NCBI GenBank assembly: GCA_900239685.1
Contig: OENT01000381.1
Coordinates: forward strand, 60,943 to 124,942
Direction: 5' to 3'
DNA: 64,000 bases
Source of the DNA: Rotaria macrura
Taxonomy: Eukaryota > Rotifera > Eurotatoria > Philodinida > Philodinidae
Positions 24,175 to 37,570 of this stretch are shown here, in pieces (positions within the stretch are counted from its first letter, which is position 1; each line of letters starts with the position of its first letter). The notes beneath the pieces were generated by a model. It did not search any database and was not told where the DNA came from. It saw only the letters and a program-made list of their open reading frames with translations. A program made the translations under genes and the position numbers.

Positions 24175-26046
24175 TTAACCATCACTAAAATCCGAATTCG
24201 TCTGGTCTAGACTATCATCTTCTATAGGCATCATCATATCTTGATCATCAAGTTCTTCTTCATTGATATTAACCGGATGAAACATTGGCATCGTTGCATG
24301 ATAATCGTTTCCTTGTGGAGGATGATGTTCGATCCATTCACCAGGACATGACATGGTTGGTAGAGGTCCATGTGGCCCCATTACATAGGAATCATCACTA
24401 TTCGATGGTGGTGAAGATGCTAAGGAATACATCATACCATCACGTGTATTTAGAAAAGGTCCGTTCGTATTAACTGAATTAATGGGTTGTAATGCTGATA
24501 ATTGTCCATTTTCGTAGATATTCGAATTTCCATTGACGGCTGATTGGCCACCAGCTTGACTATTACAGGGCGATAGAACACTCATAGGATGTCCAAGAAG
24601 AAACGATTCACCATTTGGACCAAGTGGTTGCATATCAAGACGATGACGCTAATTGAAAGAGAAAAAAACAAATTAGATTCATCTAATAGGTGAATAGTTT
24701 CGAAAGATAAAAAGAAAGAAAAAATTAGTACTTTTGGGTCACCGGGAAAACGTGTTTGTTGAGCAGCAGTTTTTTTCTTATCTTTACATCCTATAATCAA
24801 TATTTAAATAAAATTTAGAAGACAGAAAAAAAATGGAAAAAAAAGGCAGAAACCTTAAAAGAGACTTACGTTTATTTTGAAACCAAACTCGTATTACTCT
24901 TGGACTTAGTTCAGTCATTTCTGCTAATTGTTCTTTTAATAAGGCATCTGGTCTTGCATTGTAGGCGTAACATGATTTAAGTAAATGTAACTGTTTTTCT
25001 GTTAATACAGTTCTAACTCGTTGTTGTTTATCTCGTCGTGGTCTTCGTTCAGCATTAGCATTATTATTATTACTTGAATTTAATTGTTGAGACGATGAAC
25101 CGTTTGGTGATAATGAAGATGAATCATCTGTAGATTTATGTCTTTCATCGTTAGAATCCACATCATCCAAAGATGAAATCATTTTATTATTGTTACTGAT
25201 TCTTGATGATTTCTTTTTTTGTGTTAATAAATTCGTTCGTAAAGGATTATCATTGTTATTATTGTTATTCATATTAACTTTCGATGTTAAATCATTATTC
25301 AATAATTTTTGACTATCAAGTGTTTTTAATTTATCATTCGAATTATTATTATTATTGTTGTTGTCGTTGCTGCTGCTGCTGCTATTATTGCTATTAGTTA
25401 AAGAATCAAAATCATTTCGACATAAAATACGATTATCACCACTTAATGTAAATTCTGTTCAAAAAAATCAAACAGAAAATCAAAATAATTTTCCTTAGTC
25501 TCATTTCTTTTATTGTCTTACCATCTCCAGCTTGTAAACATTTTTGACATGCTTCACATCGAAAACAATTAGCATGATAAACATTGGATTTCGCTCGTTG
25601 AATTAAATCATTGCGTAATAAGTTTTTTTGACAAGCAAAACATTGATAATAAAATCTTCTACGAGAAAAAAATTATATATATAATATTACATTAAAATAT
25701 AATAGAAATTAATTTACCTTGGATAATCATGTTTGCAATATGGAAATCCATATCGATCCATAAAGCAGGTTGTTCGTTCGTCAAGTTTTTGTTTACATAT
25801 TCGACATCGTAGACATTCATCATGCCAATGAATTCCAGGTGTAACACTAAGAAATGATGGATCGTTTATTGATAATTTACAACCAAAACATTCAGGAAAT
25901 ATTGACTCTATAAAGATGAAGAACAAGAAGAAGAAAACAAAATTATTGAATAAGTCTACATAACGGAAATAAAAGTGTTTTTTGATATCTTCCTTCCTCG
26001 TACAAGCCATTGAAATCTTACTTGTATTTGTTGTTGGGATACTCAT
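24175..26046 (-). CDS. LIM-homeodomain transcription factor, Islet-type paralogue A (divergent)
   Basis: Six exons on the minus strand: 26022..26046, 25718..25907, 25522..25658, 24870..25454, 24732..24790, 24175..24648; they sum to 1470 bp, 489 residues, all phases matching. LIM1 (residues ~15-68) has CFGC, HDEC, CLRC-RIC and a final C..D; LIM2 (~78-135) has [14 protein letters not shown] and CRND, so all zinc ligands are present. The homeodomain (~258-317) contains [28 protein letters not shown] and [18 protein letters not shown], which is diagnostic of Islet, with an intron splitting the Arg codon before CKDKK. Between LIM2 and homeodomain lies a long Asn/Ser/Asp-rich linker, and the C-terminus is acidic. 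DNA-binding regulator of neuronal identity in other animals. It differs from the neighbour at 28114-30452 in homeodomain residues and linker and is the more diverged of the two. Frame upstream of the ATG opens only from TTG. Confidence 0.92.
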
Positions 26047-28113
26047 ATTAATTGATACAAGTTCCAAGTATTTTGATTGATTTAGTGTTTGTGTGTATGT
26101 GTGTATTTGTAAATGTATGTGTTCGCGTTCGCTCGTTTTTTTTTCTTTTTCTCTTTTCCTGAAAAAAAGAAGAAAAGATTTTTCGTAGCAACGTTTTGTA
26201 TGCGATCGATTTTATTCGCCGACAGCAGTAGAGAAAAAAATCGCATCGTTTCTCTTCTCTTCTCGTTTCTCTCCTCCCACTCAACAAGAAGTCTTCGTAC
26301 TTTTTTTGCACAACTAGAAGAGAAAAGTATCGTACTCTTTCTCTCTCTCTCTCTCTGTTCCGATCTCTTCTACAAGAGTATGTGACACGTGTATGTAGTA
26401 CTTGTTTACACAAGAAAGAAATCTCTTTCTTTTTAACCAATCATTTCCCAGCTAGATATCGATATGTATCATCTTTGTAAACCACCAATAATGAAGAGAG
26501 CAATATTGTTTTCACAATTACACCGATCAAAGTAGGCGGGCTAGACATAATGACTGTTAGGACGACGGGAGGGAGTTGTCATGATGATCATATATGATAA
26601 GACTTTGATCAAACAGATTCGTCATTCGTGTCGTTTCTTACACAATTTCATTATTCATTCATTCATACATTCCTTTTTTTTTTCTATGTATACACTTTAC
26701 CACTTGAATACAAAAGAAGGTCGTCTAACAAAGAGTAGGAAAAAAAGAGACTAAACGTTTTTGTTGCCTGCAACAATGCAGCCGAGACTGTTTTTGTTGT
26801 TGTTGTCGTGTGTGTATGCGCATGTGTCGATAGGACTTCTTTAGCATGTATGTGGCCTATACAAGAAGAAACCTTGTTCATTCAACTGGGCTGTAGTCGA
26901 CGATGCACTTGCTTTTTTCTTAAGTGCTGTAATGGATTTTTTTCAAAAAAAGAAAAAAGAAGAAAATGGAAAGAGATGAGCATCTATACTTTATCTATTA
27001 GACTAATTTTTTGAAAGTTTTTGCCTCGAGCAATTTTTTAGTCTACTAACAAAAACTAGACACATAAGACAAGCGAAAGAACTTGACTAAATATTTTTGT
27101 GTCAGTATGTGTCGACAACGAAAAATAAATATAGAAGAACGTTCGTATTCTTGAATAACTAGGATACAATTGACGGTGCTGAAGAGATAAACACATACTC
27201 TTAAGTAAGCATAAATACACATATGAATATGCGTTTCTACACTCAGCAGTCATCAGTTAGTAGAACTGTGAATGTAAACATAGAAATGCGCGAACGGACA
27301 TCTGCCAACATAGGATAAGTCTATTCTTAGTTCTACTATACATTTGCACAGTAGGTGTCCTTGTTCGTCATCATATAAGTCACAAGGAATCATAGGTGTA
27401 AACAGACTAATCAAATTAGTACTATGAATTAAGTACATTTGAATAAAACAAAGCTAAAACAAGAAAAAGAACGAAATTTAATGATCAAATCAATCAAGCG
27501 TAGACATTGAAAATAATAGCATCAATGATTATTCCTCAAGCTTGAAAATGTTTATCGAAGGACTTTCTCTTTCATCGGCAAATTAAATGTTTCCATATTT
27601 AATAATAAAACAAAACAGCAAGAACTGATATACTTTGAAGTATTATATAAGGCTCAGAAATGAAACAAAGAAATAAGAAAAACTTGATCTAATGTGCTAA
27701 TGGATTGAATTCAAGGTGCGAGGAATATATGTGGACAGATGAGATAACGTTTTCTTGTTTGGTGACAATGAAGAAGATGTGCGCATATACATATATATTA
27801 TATATATATATATATACAGGGAAGGTGTTGCTATTGACACATTAGATAGAAATCCAAGTTATCTTCTTTTTTTTTCAATCAACATCTGGCATTATTAAAA
27901 TATTGATGTGACATCGATGTATAAACAATAAATTGAATCATACATTCTCTATTAATTATTCTGAATACTAAAGAGCAGAAAATAATGGCCGTTTTCCTAA
28001 ATTAACTTTGATCTTTACTAGAAAATGAACTAATTCAATTAACGAACGAAATATATTTTCTTCTAATTGAATTTTTATTATAAGCAAAAAAAGAAACGAA
28101 GAAAAAGAAAGAT
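26047..28113. other. 2.1 kb between the two Islet genes
   Basis: No gene recognised. It contains a CT microsatellite at 26341-26356, a compound TA run at about 27789-27816 and many A/T homopolymers. It includes the promoter and 5' UTR of gene A and the 3' flank of gene B. Intergenic space here is a candidate for shared control elements. Confidence 0.45.
26341..26356. repeat. (CT)n microsatellite upstream of Islet A
   Basis: Perfect CT dinucleotide run about 300 bp upstream of the first coding exon of the minus-strand Islet gene A; GAGA-type on the coding strand. Confidence 0.8.
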
Positions 28114-30452
28114 TTACAAGAGTGTTAGTTGACTGGTTCCACTACCATCACAACTAGTGTCACTACGTTCTTCACTGAATTGTGATGCATCGAAACAAGT
28201 ACTATCATCTTCGGATGCAAAATCATTTATATCATGAAAATTTTGCTGTTGAATTTGTAAATGATGTCCAGTTGAAAAGGTATTACACGTTTTCCAACGG
28301 CCACTTGAATGATATTGTACTTGAACAAGCGATGGTGGTGGTAAACCAATATTCATATCGTTCGGTACAGGTGACGATGCAACCAATGGTATACCATGAT
28401 TAATGCTAGTTAAAACTTTTTGTTGTTCTTGATTTTGTTTAGCTAAAATACTTCTCTTTTTATCTTTACAACCTAAAAATTAAAAACAAAACAAAAACAC
28501 AATCGATTTAAAATACGAAGTGTAAGAACAACAAATTCACGCACGTTTATTTTGAAACCATACACGTATAACACGTGGTGATAATTGTGTCATTTCAACA
28601 AGTTGTTCTTTCATTAGTGCATCCGGTCGAGGATTTGCTCCGTAACATGTACGCAATGTTAGTAATTGTTTTTCATTCAAAACAGTACGCATACGTGTTG
28701 TTTTATCTTTTCGAACACTATTAGTTGATTTTGAACATTGAGTAGCAATTGATCCAATAGGTTGATTCGATGAACTTGATGTTGTTGATGGTGATGAACA
28801 TGTTGCAGGTGGATACGATGATACATTGTTATTATTTGTCGCTAAATATATGAATTTAAAATGATAAGACAAGACAAAGTCTCACGATAATAAATGTCAT
28901 TCGATGTCGAACTATACGATTGATCATGACTTGAATTCTCAATAGACACGCGTATACATACATACATACATATATATAAATATATATTTGTATGTATTTA
29001 TTTATATCAGATTAAAATCAGTCAGACAATCATTTATCAATACTATCACAATGTCATCAGACCACATACAACAAAAAAAAAGAGAAGAAACGATTTAACT
29101 CAAATAGTCACACATCTCAATATAGGATAATAAATTTTTGTCTTTGTTGTGTCTCTCAATCGACACGTGCATTTATTGGCTGTATCCGGTTTAGGAATAG
29201 AAGAAAAAAAAACGGTGTTGACTGATTAGTAGTCATTCTTTCGTTCGTTTTACTATAGTATATATATATATATATATATAGCGTGAAAAGAGAGCACCCC
29301 AGACTGATCTGACTTCCGGCATTGGACGCACGCCGTCAATTCCTTCCTTCACGCCATAGTCACATCCGAACGGATGTAAGTATGCATGCACGCCATACGC
29401 TTTTCTTTCTTTGTAATATACCTGCTGTTGGTGTTCCTATTGAATCATTAGATGAATTTAATTGTTGAAAATCTTGTCGACATAAAATATGACTTTGTTC
29501 ATGTAAATAATATTCATCGCCTGAGATAAGTAAACGATCACAATGATTACAACGAAAACAGTCTGTATGATAACGACGATGGAATGCTGTACGAATGTAT
29601 AATTCATTTTTAGAAAATGATTCTTGACATTTAGCACATTTCGAAGCAAACAATCTAAGTAGTAGAAAGGATATACAAAATGATTAAAAGTAAAAGAGAA
29701 GAGAAAGAATGAAACAAAAAAAAATCATTGCGTGATAAAGAAAGAGAATTAATTCTACTAAGTGAAATCTCTTCTATGTGTATTGTCTTTATTCTTATCT
29801 GCAAGCTGTTCAAGTGAAAGTGGGGAGACCGGTCAAATCTGCATGAAAAGCTTTTGTAAATAATTCATTCATCAATGACTCTCATTTGTATGCATTTAGC
29901 TAAAAAAGTCATCTTTCCCCCCCCCTCCTCTTCTTCCCTCTCTTATCGAACGAAGTTGTTTGCCGAGACGACACATATGCTATTTGAAGTGTGTTAATTT
30001 TTCTTTCTTTTTTTACTGCTGAGATGATTATCATTTGTGATAATTTCTTCAAGTAAAACTCTTTTGTCGGTATATTAGAAGGAGAAACAAATCGATACCT
30101 ACCGTATGTAATCATATTTACAAAAGGTTTTTCCATTAACAACGAAACATGTCGTTGTTTCATCTAGATATTGTCCACATTCAGAACATTTTAAACATTG
30201 AATATGCCATTCAAGATCTGGTGCAACTTTTAATAAATATTGATCATAGATTTGACAATTACAACCAACGCATATCGATGAGCATTTTGTTTCTATATGT
30301 AAGAATAAAAAGAATTCAATATGAAATCATGTTTTCTTTCTTTTCTTTTCTTATTTTTTTTTCTAATTACCTGGATAATCATTGAAAATAGTATCTTGAT
30401 AATCATGTGAGTATCCTGTATTATAGCGAGACAATTTTAGAGTATTTTTCAT
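28114..30452 (-). CDS. isl: Islet LIM-homeodomain transcription factor (paralogue B, conserved)
   Basis: Five exons: 30371..30452, 30103..30292, 29422..29654, 28545..28841, 28114..28472; total 1161 bp, 386 residues, phases consistent. LIM1 begins at Cys35 (CVGC ... HIQC, CLKCSEC ... CKYDYIR) and LIM2 at Cys97 (CAKC ... [10 protein letters not shown] ... CRQDF). The homeodomain at ~215-274 reads [52 protein letters not shown], nearly identical to vertebrate ISL1/2. The intron inside the homeobox (Arg codon before CKDKK) is at the same codon and phase as in gene A, and the LIM1 exon is 190 bp in both. Islet proteins bind TAAT-type sites, usually with LDB partners, in motor neurons and other lineages. 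An acceptor lies 15 nt upstream of the ATG (minus strand), so a 5' UTR intron or trans-splice site is likely. The 580 bp intron 28842-29421 holds a GC-rich patch. Confidence 0.95.
29259..29280. repeat. (TA)11 microsatellite in Islet B intron 3
   Basis: Eleven TA units, immediately followed by a GC-rich patch. Confidence 0.85.
29281..29400. other. GC-rich patch with repeated CACGCC and a perfect hairpin
   Basis: In the AT-rich third intron of the Islet B gene this 120 bp stands out by its high G+C. CACGCC occurs at 29329-29334, 29350-29355 and 29389-29394, and CATCCG-AA-CGGATG at 29363-29376 is a perfect 6 bp hairpin. It may be an intronic regulatory element or the remnant of an insertion; the sequence alone does not decide. 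Confidence 0.4.
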
Positions 30453-33400
30453 TATTATGTCGATTATCTGTAGAAAAGTATATGCTATGAAATTTTGTTT
30501 CTTCTATTTCATCAAAATGAATCACACATGGAAAAGAAAAGAAGGAAAACTCAGCATTAGTAAATGTCAATCTTTTTCTCTTTCTTTCTTTTTTGTTTAG
30601 TAAAATATAGGAATGCAGAATAAAAGAGAAGAATGTTAGTTTTTTTTTGCTGCTTTCAGACTATTCTAAGGGGGAGGAGAGTGGTTATTATTGTTATTAT
30701 GATTATTATTCTCTTCCCGTTTCCTGTTGGTTAAGCGGAACATTTTCTTATTGGTCGATCGCTTGATAGAGCATACAGACAAACAATCTTTTTTGCTTCC
30801 TGTTCTCTCTCTGTCTCTTCTCTCCTTTTTTTGCACTAAGCAAACGATGAACATCAGTATGAGAGCGAAGATTTTTTTTTCTCTCATCAATGCATATTAA
30901 CTACTAAACTCAATCCGGAAGACAATGATGGAGGTCATTGTGATCGTTTTAAATGAATAAAGAAGAACATCAAGGTTTATGTTTATCCTTCAAATGGGTT
31001 TCAGTGTACGATTAGTTGTTATTGAGAGACACTGAGCTATTATCTTAGAAATACAGATCTAAAACCAATTATTTCATTTAGACAAGAGTACATGTAAACA
31101 AAACAAAGTCTATTTTCTGTCGTTCTCTCTCTCTCTCACTTCTTCTCTCGTATGCGCTCTGAATTCAGGTAAAGTGTTGTTGATAGCATGACATATGTTC
31201 AATGTTAGTTTTGCACCTTTTCTCTTGTATGTATACACTTGCGTGAAAAAACAGTAACAGACAGACTGCATATGTATATATGCATCTAAATGATTCATTT
31301 TAGCAAAAAAAACAGGAATGTTGAACATTCTTCTTTCGATAATAACAATAATACAATTGTTGTTGATGATGATGAAAAAAAGTAAATAATTTATTGACAG
31401 CATTTCTTCTGTAAATACGATGGAAAATTTTCGTGCATTCAACATCTATCTCATTGTTTGTATATTAATTGAATATCTGTAAAATGAGCATGATATTTTA
31501 GAAGCGGCTCCGCCTTTACATGTGGCTAAAACGCTAGAGCAACAAAAAGAAGAAGAAGAAAAAAAAGAAAAGAGCTTTCATCTCATTGCCTTAAGGGTAA
31601 ACGGCATGTAACGTTGAACTCAACGTACGTTCAAGAAGTAGTCGTAGTTGTAGTAGTAATAGTTTTGAAGCAAGAAAAGCTTCAGGGTACTCGAATCATC
31701 ATCACCATCACCATCAAACTCCATTAACACGTTCTATTGTATGAACGAACGTCTCTCTATCACTCTCTTCTTGTGTATAAACAAAACGAGAGGCAGTACA
31801 CATCTATCTATGTACATATGTATATACTTATATGTGAATATAAATAATATCCAACTGCTGTAGATTGATTTGATCAATCACAAGATTTTATAAGAGATAT
31901 TGGATGACATCACTACTTGAAAACCCTAGATCGCTTTTTGATACAAGCGACAATGATGATTTTTCATTTATCGACGGTTAGCAAAACAAGATAATAGTCA
32001 ATTAAATCATATCATTCATCTTCTATGTATCTCATTTTCTCTTTAGTTTTTCTCTCTCACTCTGTAGATGTGCTCATCAAAGAAAATATGGAGATAATGT
32101 CTCAATTACTTTCTAACTGAGAACAAAATGAATCCTACTGTTTTTAATGGACTCATGTTGATTGAACGACATAGTTTTATACGAACGAATAAAATAACAT
32201 TGAACAGAGATCATATTTCAACATGAGCAACTATCAATATGCCATGTGACATTGACAATCATGAAATGTGCTAAATGAGATACGCTCAATGCAAGCAGAA
32301 AGTCGAAAATTCGATTTATAAAAAAATTTTTTTTTTTTAATCTTCTATTAATCGACATAAGTCACGAACAAAAAAATGAACTGAGATGATGTGCAGGTAG
32401 AAAAGCAGTGACAAAATGGGCGGACAGAATGCCACTGTCCATTTTCTCTCTGACGATCAAGTGACAAGTCACTTCTCTTTTTCTTCTGCTTTTTTTGTCC
32501 TTTACTCGTACTTGTCCATTCGTTCATTTGCCGTAAGGCATACTTTCAATCACAGTAACAATATGATGGCGGTAAAATGGTTGTTAACTCACTCTTTTCT
32601 TTTACTGTCCGATTGAAATCTCTCGACTCTCTAATGGATGATAATTGCTGCTAACTTACTCATCGTGTGTTTTTTCAAACATCAATCTCTATACTCTCTA
32701 TATCATAGAAAGATATACATATACATTCACTTTATCCAAATAGACTTGTCATTATATATTTATATATATATATCTAGATACTCTCAATGATGAAGACGTA
32801 TGAAGAGAAAAAAAAGTAATTAATTCTCAATGACACGTTGATTAAAATCTATCCATGATTTTCGGAGAAAGGTTTTTTTCTTTTCTTTTTTCCTTTTGTA
32901 CAAAAAGTTTCCGGTTTAGGCATGGAGGCGCCATATGCATAAGTTACCTTCATGTTTTAATCCTATTAGTGAAATGTGTGAAAATCAAATGTTGACGAAG
33001 GGGGTGGAGAATTTACAATACAAGTAAAATGTTCAACGTCGTGTCTCGTTGGGCCTCATAGTAATTATTTTATAGTTCTATGTATGAGAAGGAACAGTAT
33101 ATGGCATTGAAATCATTCTACTCATAAGTCATACATCGAAAACAAAAATAATCATCGACAAATATCCTTTTGACATGCTGTGTAATTTTAATCGAAAATT
33201 TAATGTATAATATGAGAGAAAGGTGGAGTTTGAACAGGCGACTAGGTATATAAATATATGTTTCAATGTAAACGAACCTGTCATCGAAACAGTTAGCATT
33301 CAATTAGAATAAAGTGATGATATCAAATTGACTGAAACAAAAATAAATCACTATGTGAAAGAATAATAAACATAAAGTGATTATCTTCATTGCTAATAAC

Positions 33401-34881
33401 AAGACAATATTTTGCTTCGTTTACATATTCAAGATACAATTTACTCGATGAAAATTTTATTTTGCTAATAATATATAAAAAAGAAATTGTCTATTTTCAA
33501 TCCGATTATAAAAAGACGATATGAGGGAAAAAAACAAAAGACATATTTAGGCTGAATGCTTCATAAAAGAAAAATACTTGATAGGAAAGCGAAAAGCTTT
33601 TATATTATCTAGATATCTAGTATATTACTAATGGAAAATTAGATTTGTATAGATACAGAAGGATATAATCAGACAGAACATATCAAGCATTCAGTACACA
33701 CATATAAATGATATTAGATGTTATGGTAATGTTACATTCATATCTAGTTTGTGGATTATGAAAATCGAATTGTTTTTATCAAAGTCAAAGTGAACAGGTT
33801 CCTTTCGAATTCATGAATTTTCATATCATCAACTTGTTCGATGATTTAATTTATGAGAATATAAAATAAAAAATAAAATAATGATGGATTTGTATTATTT
33901 TAAAAATTCTTTTTTTGCCATTGAAGTTGTTCCTTTTTTCTTTTTCTCCTTTTTTATGTATATTTAAAATGATCTTTTACATGTAGACAAGCTGTTCTTG
34001 GTACATCAACAAAGTAATGTAAGATTAAAATTTTATACAATCAATTGAATATGTACATCAGAATAGTAATAGAAATTTCAAGCATCTATGTGTTCAGCTA
34101 AAACGGTGAATTTGTGTCTACAATAGAAAGTCTTCTTCGAGCAGTTGTAGACGAATAATTTTTGTGATGGAATTGTTTTTGTCATGTCTATTGTTTGTAT
34201 TATGTTAAATGTTTCAATTGATTTATGACATTTATCGATAGTTAATTCGTTTTCCAGAGGAAAAAGAAATATAGTTCGAATTCATCGATAGATAATCGTA
34301 GGAGCTAATCACAATAATTATCATACGTAATGCAATAATGATTCGTCTCTTTTCCATCAACAAGAACTGTCATTTCATTGTTGATTAACGTAATATGCCG
34401 TAAAAAGAAATCTAAAATAATTCATACTACGTAATAGATTAACAATAAATAAATATAATCGGTTCTTTAATCATCCATAATCAGCAAAGTAAACTAGAAT
34501 TTATTTAACATATTTTCGATGAATGCAGTGGAAAGATCGAAAAAATGTGTTTTAATCAGCTTTTGAAAAGTATAATTAAATTCTTGGAAAATTTCTGATG
34601 GAAAAAACGCGTCAATTTTCGAGTTTGAAATGATTCCTACGAAGTATTATCATTTGTTACTAAGCGACCTCTAATACATAGTTTTACAATGGCTCAAAAC
34701 GAGCCAATTGCTAAGGAAAAAAATACGTATTTGTTGTTGATATTACTTTTGTAGGTTAAAAATTTCTTTCTTCCATCATCATCATCCCCTTATGGCGTAC
34801 AAGGATATTGTTTGTGTCAATAATTAATGAAAGAGAAATAAACGTTATGCTTTTATGAAATACTTTGAATAAATATCATAG
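30453..34881. other. 4.4 kb upstream of Islet B and KMT5A
   Basis: Divergent interval between Islet B (minus) and KMT5A (plus). No gene, RNA gene or terminal-repeat element recognised. Several short simple repeats (trinucleotide runs near 30675-30710 and 31360-31375, TA runs near 32755-32772). Probable regulatory DNA by position only. Confidence 0.45.
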
Positions 34882-35862
34882 ATGATTCCCGTTCGTCCAC
34901 ATAAACGTTTTCAATCATCAACGAATATCAAATCAGATCGATTGAGAAAAGGCGGCCTATTGAAAGGACAATTTTTATTTGCACCAGATATAAGCATACC
35001 TGAACATGACATTGTACCATCGAATTCGCAATCTACAATTGATGCGTAATAGGAAAAAATTCTTTTGTTCATGTTGAAAAATACATATTTGTATTGTTTC
35101 TATTTTATTAGTACAAATACGTCCGTAGCATTATCAAAAAGAGTTCTGCATGACGATAGTGATGATTCAATATCAACATTACGTCGAAGTAAACGTCAAA
35201 TAAGTAAAAAATTAGCTATAACAAAATATAAATCAGCAACAACATTTGATTCGTTCATTGAACAAGAATGTGAAGATGGGCTAGAAGGACGTGACACAGG
35301 AACAATAAAAGGTCGTGGAGTATTTACAACGAAAAAATTTTTTCGTAATGATTATATCGTTGAATATGCTGGCGAATTATTAACACAAAGTGTAGCTAAA
35401 CAAAGAGAAATTTCATATGGACGTAATCATAACATTGGTTGTTATATGTATTATTTTAAATGGGGAGAAAAAGTGTTCTGTGTCGATGCCACTGAAGAAA
35501 CAAATAGACTTGGTTAGTACATATTTATGGATACGTTTGAAATTTTATTGAAGGAATGATATGAAACATTGATTTGTGTACATGATTCTCTTTGAAATGC
35601 TTGACCTACTCGAAACGTATCGATTTTTTTTCAGAATTTGATGAACAAAATTTAAAAAGTTTTTCTATCTCTTTGTCTAGGTCGTTTGATAAATCATAGT
35701 CGTAAAAGTAGCAATTGTCAACCAAAAGTATTCGTCGTACGAGATCAACCACGTCTCATCTTAGTTGCATTACGCGATATTGAAATAGGTGAAGAGTTAT
35801 TCTACGATTACGGCGAGCGTCGTAAAGATATTATCGAAGCATTTCCTTGGCTAAATGAATAG
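34882..35862 (+). CDS. KMT5A: Histone H4 Lys20 monomethyltransferase (PR-Set7/SETD8)
   Basis: Three exons: 34882..35045, 35112..35512, 35681..35862; 747 bp, 248 residues. The N-terminal ~110 residues are basic and Ser-rich. The SET domain has GRGVFTTKKF at ~122, YAGELLT at ~140, a 'YMYYFKW' segment, DATEETNRLGRLINHS with the cofactor-site NHS at 193-195, and GEELFYDYG at 225-233 with the catalytic Tyr in YDYG. The end (RRKDIIEAFPWLNE) matches the C-terminal helix of KMT5A and not that of other SET enzymes, which carry a post-SET Cys cluster. It adds a single methyl to H4K20, linked to replication and chromosome compaction. An AG lies directly before the ATG. AATAAA at 36101-36106 is a fitting poly(A) signal. 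Confidence 0.93.
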
Positions 35863-37391
35863 TTTTCTTTTTTCTTTTTAAATAACTTAATCATTTATTT
35901 TCTCTAATGTAGATCTGTATGATCAAAAACACTAAGTTGTAATTGGATCTCTTTCCATAGTGTCTTTTCTGTTTTCTTGTCTTTTTGTTTGTGCTTGTAC
36001 ATGTACATTTTTTACAACTAGTCATATTGAATTTTTTTTTCTGTATAGCTTTGATTTCTTGCTCTGTTCATGCATTACTCTTTTTTTCATATGTAAATAG
36101 AATAAATTCAAATAATTGATGTAGAATTACTAACTAATTTTATTCATTTGATCAAAACATACGACAATAAAATTTGTGATCAGAAAGCTACATACATTTT
36201 TATGCATATATACTACTTTTTCTGGCGCATCTAGATTTGATAAGCTGAAAGAAGAACATAGATAAAGGACAAAAAGAAAAACTTCACAATGAATTCATTG
36301 TATAGTTATTTTGAGAATTGAGCAAGACATCAGCGAAAAATTTTGCTCAAAGGTCAACTTTAATTTAATGGACAAATTTTGTTTTCTAATAGTATGAAGT
36401 AAAACTGATGTATGTTAAAGTTTCTCATAAACAATATTCAACATGTATATGGATATTATTCTTTACGAAAACATGTTTTTATGTACAATGGTCTCGGTGG
36501 AACTTTGTTGAAATATTCTATATGCATTCGTTTATTCAGTAAACATTTGAGAACAAAATTTATCTTGATGAAAAAATTGATTTAATGACATAGCCCTAGT
36601 GTAGATTGATATACATGTACATACTTTTTTTCATCGTGTTGACAATAGACTATGAATTGATTTTGTAGGGCTTTCGATAATATGAAATGATGGAGAAAGA
36701 ATTCAAATGACCTTGTTAGAAGATAAATAAAGATTTCTAAATAGGAATCAATGTAACAAACACGTAAATATTGTATGTAGTGTAATTTTTTTTGAATTGT
36801 AAGAGTATGAAACAATCAAATGGAATACATGTCAATATCTGAAGTTTTTATGAACTCATCCGGTCGATCTAATCCAGAAACAAGTGTTTGTACTCAAATA
36901 TGATGTTGTTTTTTATATAAGAAATTTTATAGCAAGTTGATATTTTATTAAACTCAGAGTGGTTCCGTTGAATACATGACAAGAAGAAGAAGAAGAAAGA
37001 AGAAGGTATTCTCTAATGCCAAATATAAATTCAAATGAATCAAAAGAGCTATTATATTCTTGGTATCTTACTGATCCTAAATTCTGTCAAGATTGTTGAA
37101 TGTAATTATAATTACTGTTGATGACATGCAAATTATAGACAATATCGAAGTAAAGTATTACTAGTGTGTGTCTATAAATAAGTATCAGTATTTTCACATG
37201 TATTGTTTTCTCATATTTCATCATAGAAATACATATGAATTTGTTTAAATAACAATTTTCATTTCTTATTCAGTCAAGTTGGTCATTTTCCTATGAATTA
37301 TGCTGATTATTTTCAATTAAGTCAATTCCATGTTTCTAAATGAATAACACTTCCGAGTAGCAAGAGCTCTCACTGGTTTTTACGATGTATA
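35863..37391. other. 3' UTR of KMT5A and intergenic DNA
   Basis: Begins with the KMT5A 3' UTR and poly(A) signal (36101-36106). The rest to the left end of the transposon is AT-rich without recognisable genes; a GAA-type trinucleotide run lies near 36980-37003. Confidence 0.5.
36101..36106 (+). terminator. Poly(A) signal AATAAA of KMT5A
   Basis: Canonical hexamer about 240 bp after the KMT5A stop codon, the first one in this 3' flank. Confidence 0.55.
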
Positions 37392-37570
37392 TGTCGCAGT
37401 AGAAATTAAAATTCTACTAGTAGAAATTCCAATAAGACGTGATTTTAATTTGGACTAGTATAAATTAAAATTTTAATATCTACTATAGGAGAATTTTAAC
37501 TTCTACTAGAAATTGGCGCTCAAGAAGAATTTTAATGTTTTCTGTAGTAAATATTTAAAACCACGTTTTT
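37392..37570 (+). repeat. Left terminal inverted repeat
   Basis: About 178 bp; pairs with 38570-38747 with few mismatches. Shared landmark: GGCGCTCAAGAAGAAT at about 37526 matches the reverse complement of ATTCTTCTTGAGCGCC at about 38607. Confidence 0.88.
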
